Below are positions 38,152 to 48,515 of a stretch of DNA of 64,000 bases, one piece after another (positions within the stretch are counted from its first letter, which is position 1; each line of letters opens with the position of its first letter). The DNA is taken from positions 124,001-188,000 of the forward strand of contig JARGFU010000005.1 of assembly GCA_029210625.1 (NCBI GenBank), written 5' to 3'. The notes under the pieces were generated by a model, which saw only the letters and a program-made list of their open reading frames with translations, made no database searches and was not told the origin of the DNA. This DNA comes from Deltaproteobacteria bacterium (GTDB lineage Bacteria > Myxococcota > Myxococcia > SLRQ01). A program made the position numbers and the translations under genes.

Positions 38152-39792
38152 TCAGTCGCGGAGGCGGTGGAGATCGGAGAGGGTCCACTCGGTGGTGAAG
38201 AAGGTCTCCGCCTCCGGCGGGATCGGCTTCTTGCTGCGGAGGATGGCCTTCACCCAGGCCTCGGTGCGCTCCTCGCGGGGGGCGCCGGCCGAGAGCTGCA
38301 GCGGCGCCTCGATGATCTTCTCGTTGTGAGCCTGGCAGAGGCCGAGCACCCGCTCGGAGATCTGCCGGCTCATCTGGTCGAGGATGGTCTGCTCCAGCTC
38401 CTCGTCGGTCTTGGGGAAGACGAGGGGGTCGGCCTCGATCTGGGCCCGGGGCAGCGCCCGGTGGGTGCTGTCCTCGGTGGAGGCCTCGGCGCGCAGGATG
38501 GTGCTCGGGATGGCGAGCTCGCCGGTCTCCAGGTCCTTGGCCGCGATGCGCACCTCGAGCTCGGCGCGACGGGTGACGTCGGCGATCTCCAGCTCGACCT
38601 CCTTCTCGATCGCCTGGTCGATCATCTTCGGGGTGTCTGCCAGGCGGCGCCGCGCCAGGCCGAGCTCCTTGGCGGCCGCCTCGGCTGCCTGCCGGGCACC
38701 GGAGGCGGTCTGCCGGGCGTCGGAGAGGGCCTGCCGCAGCTGCTCGGTGTCGGACTCGGGCGGGGCCTCGGCGAAGCCGATCTCCCGCTCGCTCACCTTC
38801 CCCAGCGCCGCCTTGTACTCGGCGACCGCCGCCTCGAGCTTGGCCTGACCCAGCGTCACCGCCTCGGCCGCCTCGGCCTTGGCCGGGTTCGGGACCCGGC
38901 GGCTGCCGGCGACGTAGCGCTTCTGCTCCGTGCGGGTCTTGCGCTGGGAGAGCACCGCGTAGTTCTCCACGGCGAGGCGCAGGCTCGCCCCGGGGCCCTC
39001 GAGGGCGACCCGCACCAGCTCGAGCCCCTCACAGGTGGCGTTGTCCTCCAGCGCGCCGAGGGTGCGCACCAGCTCCACGGCCACCCGGCGCCGGGCGGCG
39101 CCGCCTGCGCTGACCTGGAGCTCGGTGGCGTAGCCGTTGGCCTCGCGCGCGGCGAGGCGGGCATCGAAGATGCGGGCGACGACGTCGTTCTCCCCCGGCG
39201 CGACCTCCTCCAGCCGGAGGAGCGAGACGAGGGCGTTCCCCGGGCGCCCCTCGCGCAGGTGGCGCTGGGCCTCCCGGGAGAGCTCGTCGCTGTAGGCGTG
39301 CCGGGCCGCGGAGAGCACGCTGACGGCCTCGGGGTCGTCGGGCGTGAGATCGGCCGCGCGGTCGGCGGCGTGGAAGGCCCGATCCAGCTCGCCGGCCCCG
39401 GTGGCCACGATCACCTGATCGAGGTGGGCGCGGGCCAGCCGGGGGCGGAGCGGCGCGAGCGCCGGGGAGCCGGCGTCCAGGGCCTCGGCCTCGAGGAAGA
39501 GCCCGTCGGCCCGGGCCAGCTCTCCGAGGTTGAGCGCCGGCTCGACCTCCCGGGCCAGCTCGGCGGCCAGCTGGCGCTCGGCCTCGGCCAGCCGGCTCTG
39601 CGCCGCGGCGTCGCGGGGATCCTTCTCGAGGGCCGCCGCGTAGGCCGCGCTGGCCTGGCGCCAGAGACCCTTGGCCGCGAGATCGTCGCCCCGGCGCAGC
39701 TCCGCCGAGCCGAAGGGGCACGCCGTCAGAGAGAGCCCCAGGAGCAGGCAAGACAGGAGCGAGCTCCCCCGGTTCGTGATCGCAAGCCGCAT
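38152..39792 (-). CDS. Coiled-coil/TPR-like lipoprotein of unknown function
   Basis: The product (546 residues from the ATG at 39792) has a lipoprotein signal (SSLLSCLLLGLSLTAC, Cys about residue 25). It is followed by TPR-like helical repeats (about 30-220: LWRQASAAYAAALEKDPRDAAAQSRLAEAERQLAAEL). A mixed central region and a long Ala/Glu-rich coiled coil (about 300-400) come next, and the end is globular. An in-frame GTG at 39831 would overlap the end of the plsB-like gene, but the inner ATG gives a proper signal peptide, so I prefer it. It is probably anchored at the outer membrane. I do not recognise a named family. Gene order suggests co-transcription with the upstream acyltransferase. 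Confidence 0.75.
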   Translation of the reverse strand: MRLAITNRGSSLLSCLLLGLSLTACPFGSAELRRGDDLAAKGLWRQASAAYAAALEKDPRDAAAQSRLAEAERQLAAELAREVEPALNLGELARADGLFLEAEALDAGSPALAPLRPRLARAHLDQVIVATGAGELDRAFHAADRAADLTPDDPEAVSVLSAARHAYSDELSREAQRHLREGRPGNALVSLLRLEEVAPGENDVVARIFDARLAAREANGYATELQVSAGGAARRRVAVELVRTLGALEDNATCEGLELVRVALEGPGASLRLAVENYAVLSQRKTRTEQKRYVAGSRRVPNPAKAEAAEAVTLGQAKLEAAVAEYKAALGKVSEREIGFAEAPPESDTEQLRQALSDARQTASGARQAAEAAAKELGLARRRLADTPKMIDQAIEKEVELEIADVTRRAELEVRIAAKDLETGELAIPSTILRAEASTEDSTHRALPRAQIEADPLVFPKTDEELEQTILDQMSRQISERVLGLCQAHNEKIIEAPLQLSAGAPREERTEAWVKAILRSKKPIPPEAETFFTTEWTLSDLHRLRD

Positions 39793-39823
39793 CGCGCGGC
39801 GAGGGTACCCGATGACCGGATCC

Positions 39824-42478
39824 TCAGTCACCGGTGCGGGCTGCCGAAGAGGACTCTCCGGCGCCCGGCGCCTCCCGGGTGCCGACGTGCGGCGCCAGGG
39901 TCGCGATCAGCGCCGTCAGGGCCAGGGGGTCGCCCAGCTCGAGGAGCGCCTCGCGCCCGGGCCCCCGCACCAGCGCGCCGCGCTGCACGAGCATGTCGAT
40001 GGCGCCCTCGACCAGCGGGCGGTTGAGCGCCTCCGGGGCGTCGATCTCGCCGATCAGGGTGCGGGCCCGCCCCTCCTCGAGGATGGCCTGCCGCAGCTCG
40101 GCCCGGGGGAGGGGAGCCTCCGAGAGGAGGCGGGAGGCCGTGGTCAGCGTGATCCAGTAGCCCTCCACCAGCGCGAGGGTCATGGCGCGCAGGAGGAGGA
40201 GCACCGGCCAGCCCTCGGGCGTCGGCTCGAGGAAGACGGCGTCGGCGGTGGCGCCCACGGCGAGGCGGGCGCGGCCGTCCTGGACCAGCTCCTCGAAGGC
40301 GGCGTCCAGGGCGCCCTCGGCGCCGCTGGCGGGATCGAAAACGAACTCGGGGGCCAGGGTCTCGGCCAGCGCCAGGGCGGCGCCCCGCACCGGATCCTCG
40401 CCGCCCCCGGCGAGGCCTTCCCGCAGGCGGCGGGCGTCCACCAGCGCCGTGGCCGCCAGGGCCCGGCCGGCCAGGAAGGGGATCAGCGCGTTCTTGTAGT
40501 AGTCGAGGCCGAGGCGGCCCTCGGGGTGGAGCTCGACGATCGTCCGGTCGCCCAGCTGGTGGGTGCGCACCAGGCCCTCGTCCTGGAGGGTGGCGACGGT
40601 CTCGCGGACGGTCGGCTCCTCGAGGCGGCCCTCGTCGTCGTAGCGCACGGCGTCGCTCACCCGCGCGTCTCCCTCCTTCGCCACGAAGTCCACCAGGAGG
40701 GTCGCCCGCTCGACGATGGTCGAGAGGTCCAGCCCGCGCCGCCGCTCGCCGAGGAGCGCGGCCGCGATGGGGGCGGTGGGCGTGACGGTCGTGAGGGCGC
40801 CGATGCGGTGGTTCAGCGTGTTGGCGAGCTCCACGACCAGATCCCGGCGGGTGTCCTCGTCGACCGCCTCGCGGTCGATCCCCCGCTCGCGGAGGAAGGC
40901 GCCCAGCTCGATGGGCTCCCCGACCTGGATGTAGATCCGGCCCCAGCGCTTGCGCAGCACCTTGCGGGCGCCCAGCAGCCCGGAGACGTCCTCGCTCTGC
41001 TTCTCCTCCCCCCGCAGCTCCTTCCCGTAGGCCCGGGCCTCGATGACCCGGGTGTAGCCGATGGAGATCGGGATGAAGCTCAGGGTGGAGCGGCTGCCCT
41101 CGAGGAAGGCCTCGACCTCGTAGGTCGCCAGCCCCATGCGGGCGGGGAGGGGCTTTCCGCTCCGCGAGCGGGTGCCCTCGATGAAGAACTCCACCGGGTG
41201 GCCGTCGTGGAGCAGGCGGCGGATGTAGGCCCGGAAGGTCGCGGCGTAGACCGGGTTGCCCCGGAAGGTGCGGCGCAGGAAGAAGGCGCCGGCCCGCCGG
41301 AGGATGGGGCCGATGGGGAAGAAGGAGAGGTTCTTGCCCGCCGCGATGTGGGGCGCGGTGAGGCCCCGCATGTGCATCGCCCAGGACATGACGAGGTAGT
41401 CGATGTGCGAGCGGTGGCTGGGGCAGAGCACGATCGGCCCGCGCCGGCCGGCGTCGGTCATCCGCTGGAGGCCCTCCTCGTCCACCCAGATGCCGTCGTA
41501 GATCCGGTTGAAGACGATCCGGAAGAAGGAGGCCATGGCGGCCACCACGAAGGGCGTGTAGCGGGCCGCGATCTCCTTGAGGTAGCGGTCGGCCCGCCGC
41601 TCGATCTCCGAGAGGGGCTTGCCCTCCTCGCGGGCGGCCTCGGCGAGGGAGGCGCGGAGCTGGTGATCCCGGAGGATCTCCATCCGCAGCCGGCGAGGGG
41701 CCTTGCGGACCGGGCCGGTGACCGAGCGCTCGGCCCGGGCGAGGTGCTGCACCAGCGAGCCCCGCACCATCCGGGCGAGCTTGTCGGCGGGGACCTCGGT
41801 GGAGCGGGCGAGGAGGGCGGCGAGGTCGACCGCCTCACCCAGCTGGAGCCGGGCCCGCTTGCGGTAGCGCAGGAAGGTGAGGAAGGCGCGGATCGCGCCG
41901 GGCATCTCCCGGGGCCCGAAGAGGGCGTCGAGGATCGGCGTGCGGCCGAGCTGGGTGCCCGGATCGAAGCCGAGGAGGAGGGTCACCGGGACCAGGAAGA
42001 TGGGCCGCTCCTGCTCGGCCTGGAGCTCGAGGAGGGCGGAGACCTCCCGCACGTCGAGGGCCGGCTGCTTGAGGCGCAGGCCCGCGGAGCGCTTCCAGAG
42101 GAAGCAGAGCGCGCTCTCCCCCCGGCAGACCACGTCCAGGAGGGGGGAGGGGGTGGGCTGCCCCACCTTCGAGGCGGCGGGAGACTTGCCCAGGCTCCCG
42201 GCGAGCCGGCCCCGCCAGCCGTCGACGTGCATGGCCAGGGGGAGGCCGAAGCGCAGGGCCATCCAGTTGAGGAGGAGGCCGAAGATCCAGCCCCGGGTGC
42301 GGCCCACGTAGACGATGGTCCCCCGGCTGGCGAGCTCCCGCAGGTCCTTCACCGCCACCTCGGGGAAGCGGACGTTGGCGAAGAGCCAGGACCAGAGGCC
42401 CCGGAAGCCTCTCCAGAAGCGGCTGCGCATCGGCACGGCCCGGTGGGGGCGGGGGCTCTTGACGGGGAGGTTGCTCAC
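39824..42478 (-). CDS. plsB: PlsB-type glycerol-3-phosphate acyltransferase
   Basis: The 884-residue product carries the acyltransferase motifs of PlsB in order: block I with H-x4-D in CPSHRSHIDYLVMSW (about residue 350), block II GAFFLRRTFRGN, block III FFIEGTRSRSGKPLPAR and block IV ISIGYTRVIE. The N-terminal 300 residues and the C-terminal half match the overall size of E. coli PlsB (about 807), with some additions. It transfers an acyl chain to the sn-1 position of glycerol-3-phosphate, the first step of phospholipid synthesis, at the inner membrane. The start is a GTG at 42478. It is divergent from aspS, with a good promoter candidate at 42582-42610 and a leader of about 100 bases containing a threefold repeat. 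Confidence 0.93.
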   Translation of the reverse strand: MSNLPVKSPRPHRAVPMRSRFWRGFRGLWSWLFANVRFPEVAVKDLRELASRGTIVYVGRTRGWIFGLLLNWMALRFGLPLAMHVDGWRGRLAGSLGKSPAASKVGQPTPSPLLDVVCRGESALCFLWKRSAGLRLKQPALDVREVSALLELQAEQERPIFLVPVTLLLGFDPGTQLGRTPILDALFGPREMPGAIRAFLTFLRYRKRARLQLGEAVDLAALLARSTEVPADKLARMVRGSLVQHLARAERSVTGPVRKAPRRLRMEILRDHQLRASLAEAAREEGKPLSEIERRADRYLKEIAARYTPFVVAAMASFFRIVFNRIYDGIWVDEEGLQRMTDAGRRGPIVLCPSHRSHIDYLVMSWAMHMRGLTAPHIAAGKNLSFFPIGPILRRAGAFFLRRTFRGNPVYAATFRAYIRRLLHDGHPVEFFIEGTRSRSGKPLPARMGLATYEVEAFLEGSRSTLSFIPISIGYTRVIEARAYGKELRGEEKQSEDVSGLLGARKVLRKRWGRIYIQVGEPIELGAFLRERGIDREAVDEDTRRDLVVELANTLNHRIGALTTVTPTAPIAAALLGERRRGLDLSTIVERATLLVDFVAKEGDARVSDAVRYDDEGRLEEPTVRETVATLQDEGLVRTHQLGDRTIVELHPEGRLGLDYYKNALIPFLAGRALAATALVDARRLREGLAGGGEDPVRGAALALAETLAPEFVFDPASGAEGALDAAFEELVQDGRARLAVGATADAVFLEPTPEGWPVLLLLRAMTLALVEGYWITLTTASRLLSEAPLPRAELRQAILEEGRARTLIGEIDAPEALNRPLVEGAIDMLVQRGALVRGPGREALLELGDPLALTALIATLAPHVGTREAPGAGESSSAARTGD

Positions 42479-42505
42479 GGTGCTTCGGGTCGATGACGGG
42501 AGGGG

Positions 42506-42545
42506 GCCGGGAGGTGCGGGCCGGGAGGTGCGGCCGGGAGGTGCC
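42506..42545. repeat. Three tandem copies of a 13-14 bp unit in the plsB leader
   Basis: GCCGGGAGGTGCGG (42506-42519), GCCGGGAGGTGCG (42520-42532) and GCCGGGAGGTGCC (42533-42545) are adjacent. On the minus strand, the direction of plsB, each unit contains CACCTCC, the same sequence as the anti-Shine-Dalgarno end of 16S rRNA. The array lies 28-67 bases before the plsB start codon. Confidence 0.85.
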
Positions 42546-42581
42546 AGCCGAATGTCAGGATCGTGTCAGGGGCGGGGCCGG

Positions 42582-42610
42582 ACCCTAGGTGGGGCGGTGA
42601 GAGGTGTCAA
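42582..42610 (-). promoter_or_regulatory. Promoter of the plsB gene
   Basis: On the minus strand a consensus TTGACA (42605-42610) is followed after exactly 17 bases by TAGGGT (42582-42587). This is the best sigma-70-type promoter I see in the window. Transcription would start near 42575, giving a leader of about 97 bases. Confidence 0.6.
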
Positions 42611-42661
42611 GGCGCAACCCCTTGGAATCCCGGGGGAATACGGGGGAGGGTGCTTGACACC
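42603..42661. promoter_or_regulatory. Inverted GGTGTCAAG / CTTGACACC pair between plsB and aspS
   Basis: GGTGTCAAG (42603-42611) and CTTGACACC (42653-42661) are perfect nine-base inverse complements 41 bases apart. Each arm contains a TTGACA, one facing plsB and one facing aspS. The aspS-facing copy has no convincing -10. Two further TGTCAGG words lie 11 bases apart at 42553 and 42564. The rest of the 269-base gap shows nothing else I can name. Confidence 0.5.
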
Positions 42662-42747
42662 CGGAGACCTCGATGGCAATCGTGCGGCTCGACATCGACC
42701 GGCCCGCTCCTTCGAGCGAGCAGGTCCTATCCGGCCAGGAGAACGAC

Positions 42748-44541
<1,794 letters not shown>

Positions 44542-44572
44542 AGAACATCCTTCGAATCGGGGGAGTCGTGCC

Positions 44573-46174
44573 GTGAGCAGGGAGTCCCTGGACAAGCGCC
44601 TCGAGGCCATCGTCGGTCCTCGTTGGGTGAGCGCCCGGCCGGAGCACCTGCGCGCCTACGGCCGCGACGCCTGGCCCCGCACCTACCTGCTCGCCCGGGA
44701 GGGCGTGGCCTTGAAGACCCCCGAGCTGGTGGTCTGGCCGGGCCGGCTGGAGGAGCTGGTGCGGCTGGTGAAGCTCTGCGCCGAGGTGGGGGTGCCGATG
44801 ATCCCCTACGGCGCCGGCAGCGGGGTCTGCGGCGGCGTCCACGCCCTCCACGGCGGCGTCACGGTCTCCCTGGAGCGCTTCGACACGATCGGCCCGATCG
44901 AGCCCCTGGATCGCCTGGTCCGGGTGGGGGCCGGGGTCATCGGGCAGCACCTCGAGGACGCCCTCGGGCGGCAGGGCTACACCGCCGGGCACTTCCCCTC
45001 CTCGATCCAGTGCTCGAGCGTGGGCGGCTGGGTCGCCGGCCGGGGCGCCGGCCAGTGCTCCTCCCGCTACGGCAAGATCGAGGACATCGTCGCCGGGATG
45101 ACCCTGGTGGACGGCCGGGGAGAGGTCCACCACTTCGCGCCGCGCCCCCGGCTGGGGCTGGGCCCCGATCCCCTCCACCTGATCGTGGGCAGCGAGGGCG
45201 TGCTGGGCTTCATCCCGGAGCTCACCCTGCGGGTGCGCCGGAGGGCGCGCCACCGCCGGATGCGCGGGCTCCTCATGCCCACGGTGGGCGCCGGGTTGCG
45301 GGCCATCCAGCGGATCTTCGCCGCCGGGCATCGCCCCTTCGTCGCGCGCCTCTACGATCCCCTCGACACCACGGTGAACAAGGGCAAGGGGACCGGCACC
45401 GCTGAGCGGCGCCTGCCCGCCTTCCTGGGCCGCGGCCTCTCCTGGCTCAAGGGACAGGAGCCCATCGAGGCCCTGCTGCGCCAGGCCATGAAGGGCGGCC
45501 TCCACCGGCCGGCGCTCCTGAACCGGGCGGTGGACGCCCTCGGCAAGCAGGCGCTCCTGATCCTCGGCAGCGAGGGCGCCGACCCCTCGCTGGTCGAGCA
45601 CGAGCTGGCCGAGTGCCTGGTGCTCGCCGCCGAGGCGGGGGGCGACGACCTGGGCCCCGCGCCGGGGGAGCACTGGCTCGAGCACCGCCACGCCGTGAGC
45701 TACAAGCTCTCTCCGATGCTCTCCCTGGGGGCCTTCGTGGACACCATGGAGGTGGCGACCACCTGGGAGCGGCTCCTCCCCCTCTACGAGCGGGTGCGGC
45801 GGGCGGTCGCCGACGAGGCCTTCGTCATGGCCCACTTCAGCCACGCCTACGAGGACGGCGCGTCGATCTACTTCACCTTCGCCGGCTGGGCGCCGGAGCT
45901 GGCCTCCCGCGAGGCGGCCTACGATCGGACCTGGCAGAAGGCCCTCTCCGCGGTGCGCGAGGGTGGGGGGACGCTCTCCCACCACCACGGGGTCGGGATG
46001 AGCAAGCAGGCCTTCCTGCGCGACGAGCTGGGCGAGGGCGGGATGAAGCTCCTGCGGGGGCTGAAGGACGCCCTCGATCCCGCCGGGCTGGCGAACCCCG
46101 GCAAGCTGGGCCTCGGCGAGGGACCGAGCCTGCCCGGCGGCGCCGCGGCCCTGCGGGCGGAGGTGCGCTCATGA
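44573..46174 (+). CDS. FAD-dependent oxidase family protein, alkylglycerone-phosphate synthase-like
   Basis: The 533-residue product has an FAD-binding type-4 domain (about 50-225) with the PP-loop IPYGAGSGVCGGV and an AGPS-like stretch (SSVGGWVAGRGAGQ, YGKIEDIV). Its C-terminal cap has SIYFTFAGW and SHHHGVGMSK, the His-His-His motif typical of alkyl-DHAP synthase. That enzyme swaps the acyl chain of acyl-DHAP for a fatty alcohol, the committed step of ether-lipid synthesis. The nearest alternatives are D-lactate or glycolate dehydrogenase subunits, which share the FAD fold and often travel with GlcE/GlcF-like genes, as here. It starts at a GTG and ends overlapping the next gene (ATGA). I lean to AGPS because of the HHH motif. 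Confidence 0.85.
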   Translation: MSRESLDKRLEAIVGPRWVSARPEHLRAYGRDAWPRTYLLAREGVALKTPELVVWPGRLEELVRLVKLCAEVGVPMIPYGAGSGVCGGVHALHGGVTVSLERFDTIGPIEPLDRLVRVGAGVIGQHLEDALGRQGYTAGHFPSSIQCSSVGGWVAGRGAGQCSSRYGKIEDIVAGMTLVDGRGEVHHFAPRPRLGLGPDPLHLIVGSEGVLGFIPELTLRVRRRARHRRMRGLLMPTVGAGLRAIQRIFAAGHRPFVARLYDPLDTTVNKGKGTGTAERRLPAFLGRGLSWLKGQEPIEALLRQAMKGGLHRPALLNRAVDALGKQALLILGSEGADPSLVEHELAECLVLAAEAGGDDLGPAPGEHWLEHRHAVSYKLSPMLSLGAFVDTMEVATTWERLLPLYERVRRAVADEAFVMAHFSHAYEDGASIYFTFAGWAPELASREAAYDRTWQKALSAVREGGGTLSHHHGVGMSKQAFLRDELGEGGMKLLRGLKDALDPAGLANPGKLGLGEGPSLPGGAAALRAEVRS

Positions 46175-47277
46175 ACCTGCGCCTGCGACTGGAGGCCGTC
46201 TGCGGCTCCCGCCGGGTGCGGGGCGAGCAGCCCCTCATCGTGCGGCCGGCGGACGAGGCGGCCCTGCGGGGCGCGCTGGCGGCCGCCGCCGAGGCCGGGG
46301 TCCCGACCAAGCTGGAGGGCCTGCGGGCGCACAGCGAGACCGAGGCCGCGGTCACCTTCGAGCTCTCCGGCTTCGACGAGCTCGAGCTGGACCGCGAGAA
46401 TCACCTGGCGCGCGTGGGCGCCGGGCTGCCGGTGAGCGTGATCGAGCAGCGCCTGGAGGCCGAGGGCTTCTCCCTTCGCTGGGGACACCTGCCGCCGATC
46501 CCGGTGGGCGTCTGGCTGGCGGCCCACGCCGGCGCGATCCACTCCCCCCGGGGGCTGCCCGGGCACGGCCCGGTGGCCGGGGTGGAGGCGGTCCTCTGGG
46601 ACGGGACGCCGCTGCGTAGCTGCCTGGCGCCGCGCAGCGCCACCGGGCCCGAGCTCTCCGCCTTCTTCCTCGGCGCGCGGGCGCGCTTCGGGCTGCTGAC
46701 CCGGCTCCACCTGCGGGTCCACCCCGCGCCGGCCGAGCGGGAGCGGCTGGCCTGGACCTTCCCGGGGCACGCCGCGGCCCTGCGGGCCTGCGTGGACCTG
46801 CTCGAGGCCGACCTCTGGCCCGAGGCGATGACGCTCCACGACGGCGCCGGGGGCGTGCAGCTCTGCTGGGAGCTCGCCGAGAGCGCCGTGCAGGTGCGGG
46901 TGAGGCGCAGCGCGGCCGAGATCGTGGCGCGGGGCGCGGGCGGCGCGCCCGCCCCGGCCGGCTGCGAGCGGCTGGCGGGCTCGAGCGAGCTGCGCGCCGC
47001 CACCGCGGATCGCGCCGAGACCGCCGCCTCCCGGGCCTGGCTGCTCTTCTCCCAGGTCGAGCCGCTGGTCGAGCGCCTCCGGGCCGAGCACCCCGCGGCG
47101 CGCCTCCACCTCGAGGCGGTCGCGCCGGAGGGGGCGGCGGCCTGGATCGTGGGCCTGCCGCCGGCGGCGCTCGACGCGCTCCTCGCCGAGGTCGGCGCGC
47201 TGCGGGACACGCCTCCGGCCGAGCTCGCGCTGCTCGACGCCGTCGCGGCGAAGGTCTTCCCGGAGGTGCGCGCGTGA
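46171..47277 (+). CDS. FAD-binding oxidoreductase subunit, GlcE-like
   Basis: The 368-residue product resembles the glycolate oxidase GlcE subunit: an FAD-binding type-4 domain only, without the large catalytic cap. The nucleotide-binding region reads VPTKLEGLRAHSE and is degenerate compared with the usual PP-loop. Later landmarks are LARVGAGLPVSVIEQRLEAEG and GVWLAAHAGAIHSPRG, where the usual run of Gly in this region is partly replaced. It overlaps its neighbours on both sides by four bases (ATGA, GTGA), so the three proteins are made together and are probably a complex. Whether it binds FAD or serves only as a structural subunit is uncertain. Confidence 0.8.
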   Translation: MNLRLRLEAVCGSRRVRGEQPLIVRPADEAALRGALAAAAEAGVPTKLEGLRAHSETEAAVTFELSGFDELELDRENHLARVGAGLPVSVIEQRLEAEGFSLRWGHLPPIPVGVWLAAHAGAIHSPRGLPGHGPVAGVEAVLWDGTPLRSCLAPRSATGPELSAFFLGARARFGLLTRLHLRVHPAPAERERLAWTFPGHAAALRACVDLLEADLWPEAMTLHDGAGGVQLCWELAESAVQVRVRRSAAEIVARGAGGAPAPAGCERLAGSSELRAATADRAETAASRAWLLFSQVEPLVERLRAEHPAARLHLEAVAPEGAAAWIVGLPPAALDALLAEVGALRDTPPAELALLDAVAAKVFPEVRA

Positions 47278-48515
47278 GGTCCGAGCTCCCCGGCCTCGAT
47301 CTGGCCGCCCACGAGAAGGAGCTGCTGCTCTGCGAGCTCTGCCCCCGGATGTGCCGCCACGCCTGTCCGGTGGGGGTGGTGGCCCGGGACGAGGCGCTCA
47401 CCCCGCAGGAGAAGATGGCCGAGGCCCGGCGCCAGCTGCGCGGCGAGAGCGAGGTCGGCGTGCACACCGCCTGGGACTGCGCGGGCTGCGGCCTCTGCAC
47501 CGCCACCTGCGAGCACGACAACCCCGTCGGGGAGCTCCTCCTCGCCGCGCGCGCCCGGCGCTTCGTCGCCGGTGACGCCCCCGAGGCCGCCCGGGCGCTG
47601 GCGCGCCGCTGCCGGGAGGAGGGCACCCCGCGCGGCCCGGTGGATCGCCGGCGCCTGGAGTCGATCCAGGAGGCCCGGCGGATCCGCCGCACGGTGAGGG
47701 AGTTCGAGGGGCCGCGGGTGCCCGGCCGGGGCCTGCGGGTGCTCTTCCCGGGCTGCGAGCTGGTGGAGGACGCGCCGGAGCGGGTGGGGCGGCTCCTGGA
47801 CATCGCCGACAGCCTCGGCGAGGGCGACCTGGTGGTCTGGGACGGGGCGGCCCGCTGCTGCGGCTACCCGCTCCTGGCGGCCGGGGACGCCGCGGGCTAC
47901 GCGGCCCACGCGAGCCGGCTCGCGAGCGCCCTGGCGGGGGCCAGCCTGATCACCACGCCCTGCGCCCACTGCGCCACGACCCTGGAGCTGGCGAGCGAGC
48001 GCTTCGGGATCGGCTTCCCGCCGGTCGAGCACCTCTCCCAGACCCTCGCCAAGGCGCTGCGCCGCAAGGGCGTCACCCGGGTCGTCGAGGACCTGCTCCC
48101 CCGGGGCTGGGTCCTCCACGAGCCCTGCCACCTGGTGCACGGCCTGGAGGAGAGCGAGGCCCCGCGGCAGCTCCTCGAGGCGATCACCGGCGGGCGGCCC
48201 GAGGCCGCCGAGGGGACGGGCGAGTCGATCTGGCAGGGCGAGCGCAGCTGGTGCTGCGGGGGCGGCGGGGCGCTGCCCCACACCCGCCCCGAGCTCGCCC
48301 GGGAGATGGCCCGGGTGCGGGCGGCGGATCTCCTGGGGGAGAGCGCCGGGCCGCCGGCCCTCGAGGGCCTGCCGGGGAGCGCGCGGCAGCTGGTCACGGC
48401 CAGCCCCTGCTGCGAGCGGCACTTCTGGGAGGCGGGCGTCGAGAGCGAGGATCTCTTCGAGCTCCTCGGGCGCTTCCTCGAGGGCGGACGCAGCGAGAGC
48501 AGGGAGGAAGGATGA
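47274..48515 (+). CDS. Fe-S and CCG-domain oxidoreductase subunit, GlcF-like
   Basis: The 413-residue product has two 4Fe-4S ferredoxin-type clusters near the N-terminus: CELCPRMCRHACP (about 22-34) and CAGCGLCTATCEHDNP (about 67-82). Two cysteine-rich CCG domains follow. The first has FPGCELVED, RCCGYPL and TPCAHC; the second has HEPCHLVHG, WCCGGGGALPH and SPCCERHF. This is the layout of glycolate/lactate oxidase GlcF and of heterodisulfide-reductase-like electron carriers. It should pass electrons from the flavin subunits to quinone or another carrier at the membrane. It starts at a GTG overlapping the previous stop and its own stop overlaps the lipid kinase gene. Confidence 0.9.
   Translation: MRSELPGLDLAAHEKELLLCELCPRMCRHACPVGVVARDEALTPQEKMAEARRQLRGESEVGVHTAWDCAGCGLCTATCEHDNPVGELLLAARARRFVAGDAPEAARALARRCREEGTPRGPVDRRRLESIQEARRIRRTVREFEGPRVPGRGLRVLFPGCELVEDAPERVGRLLDIADSLGEGDLVVWDGAARCCGYPLLAAGDAAGYAAHASRLASALAGASLITTPCAHCATTLELASERFGIGFPPVEHLSQTLAKALRRKGVTRVVEDLLPRGWVLHEPCHLVHGLEESEAPRQLLEAITGGRPEAAEGTGESIWQGERSWCCGGGGALPHTRPELAREMARVRAADLLGESAGPPALEGLPGSARQLVTASPCCERHFWEAGVESEDLFELLGRFLEGGRSESREEG

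Noticed and set aside
42506-42545. Threefold repeat as a CRISPR array
   Set aside because: Units are 13-14 bases and directly adjacent with no spacers, and no cas genes are nearby.
42654-42682. TTGACA as an aspS promoter
   Set aside because: No acceptable -10 lies 15-19 bases downstream (CAATCG at 17), so I list it only as part of the inverted pair.
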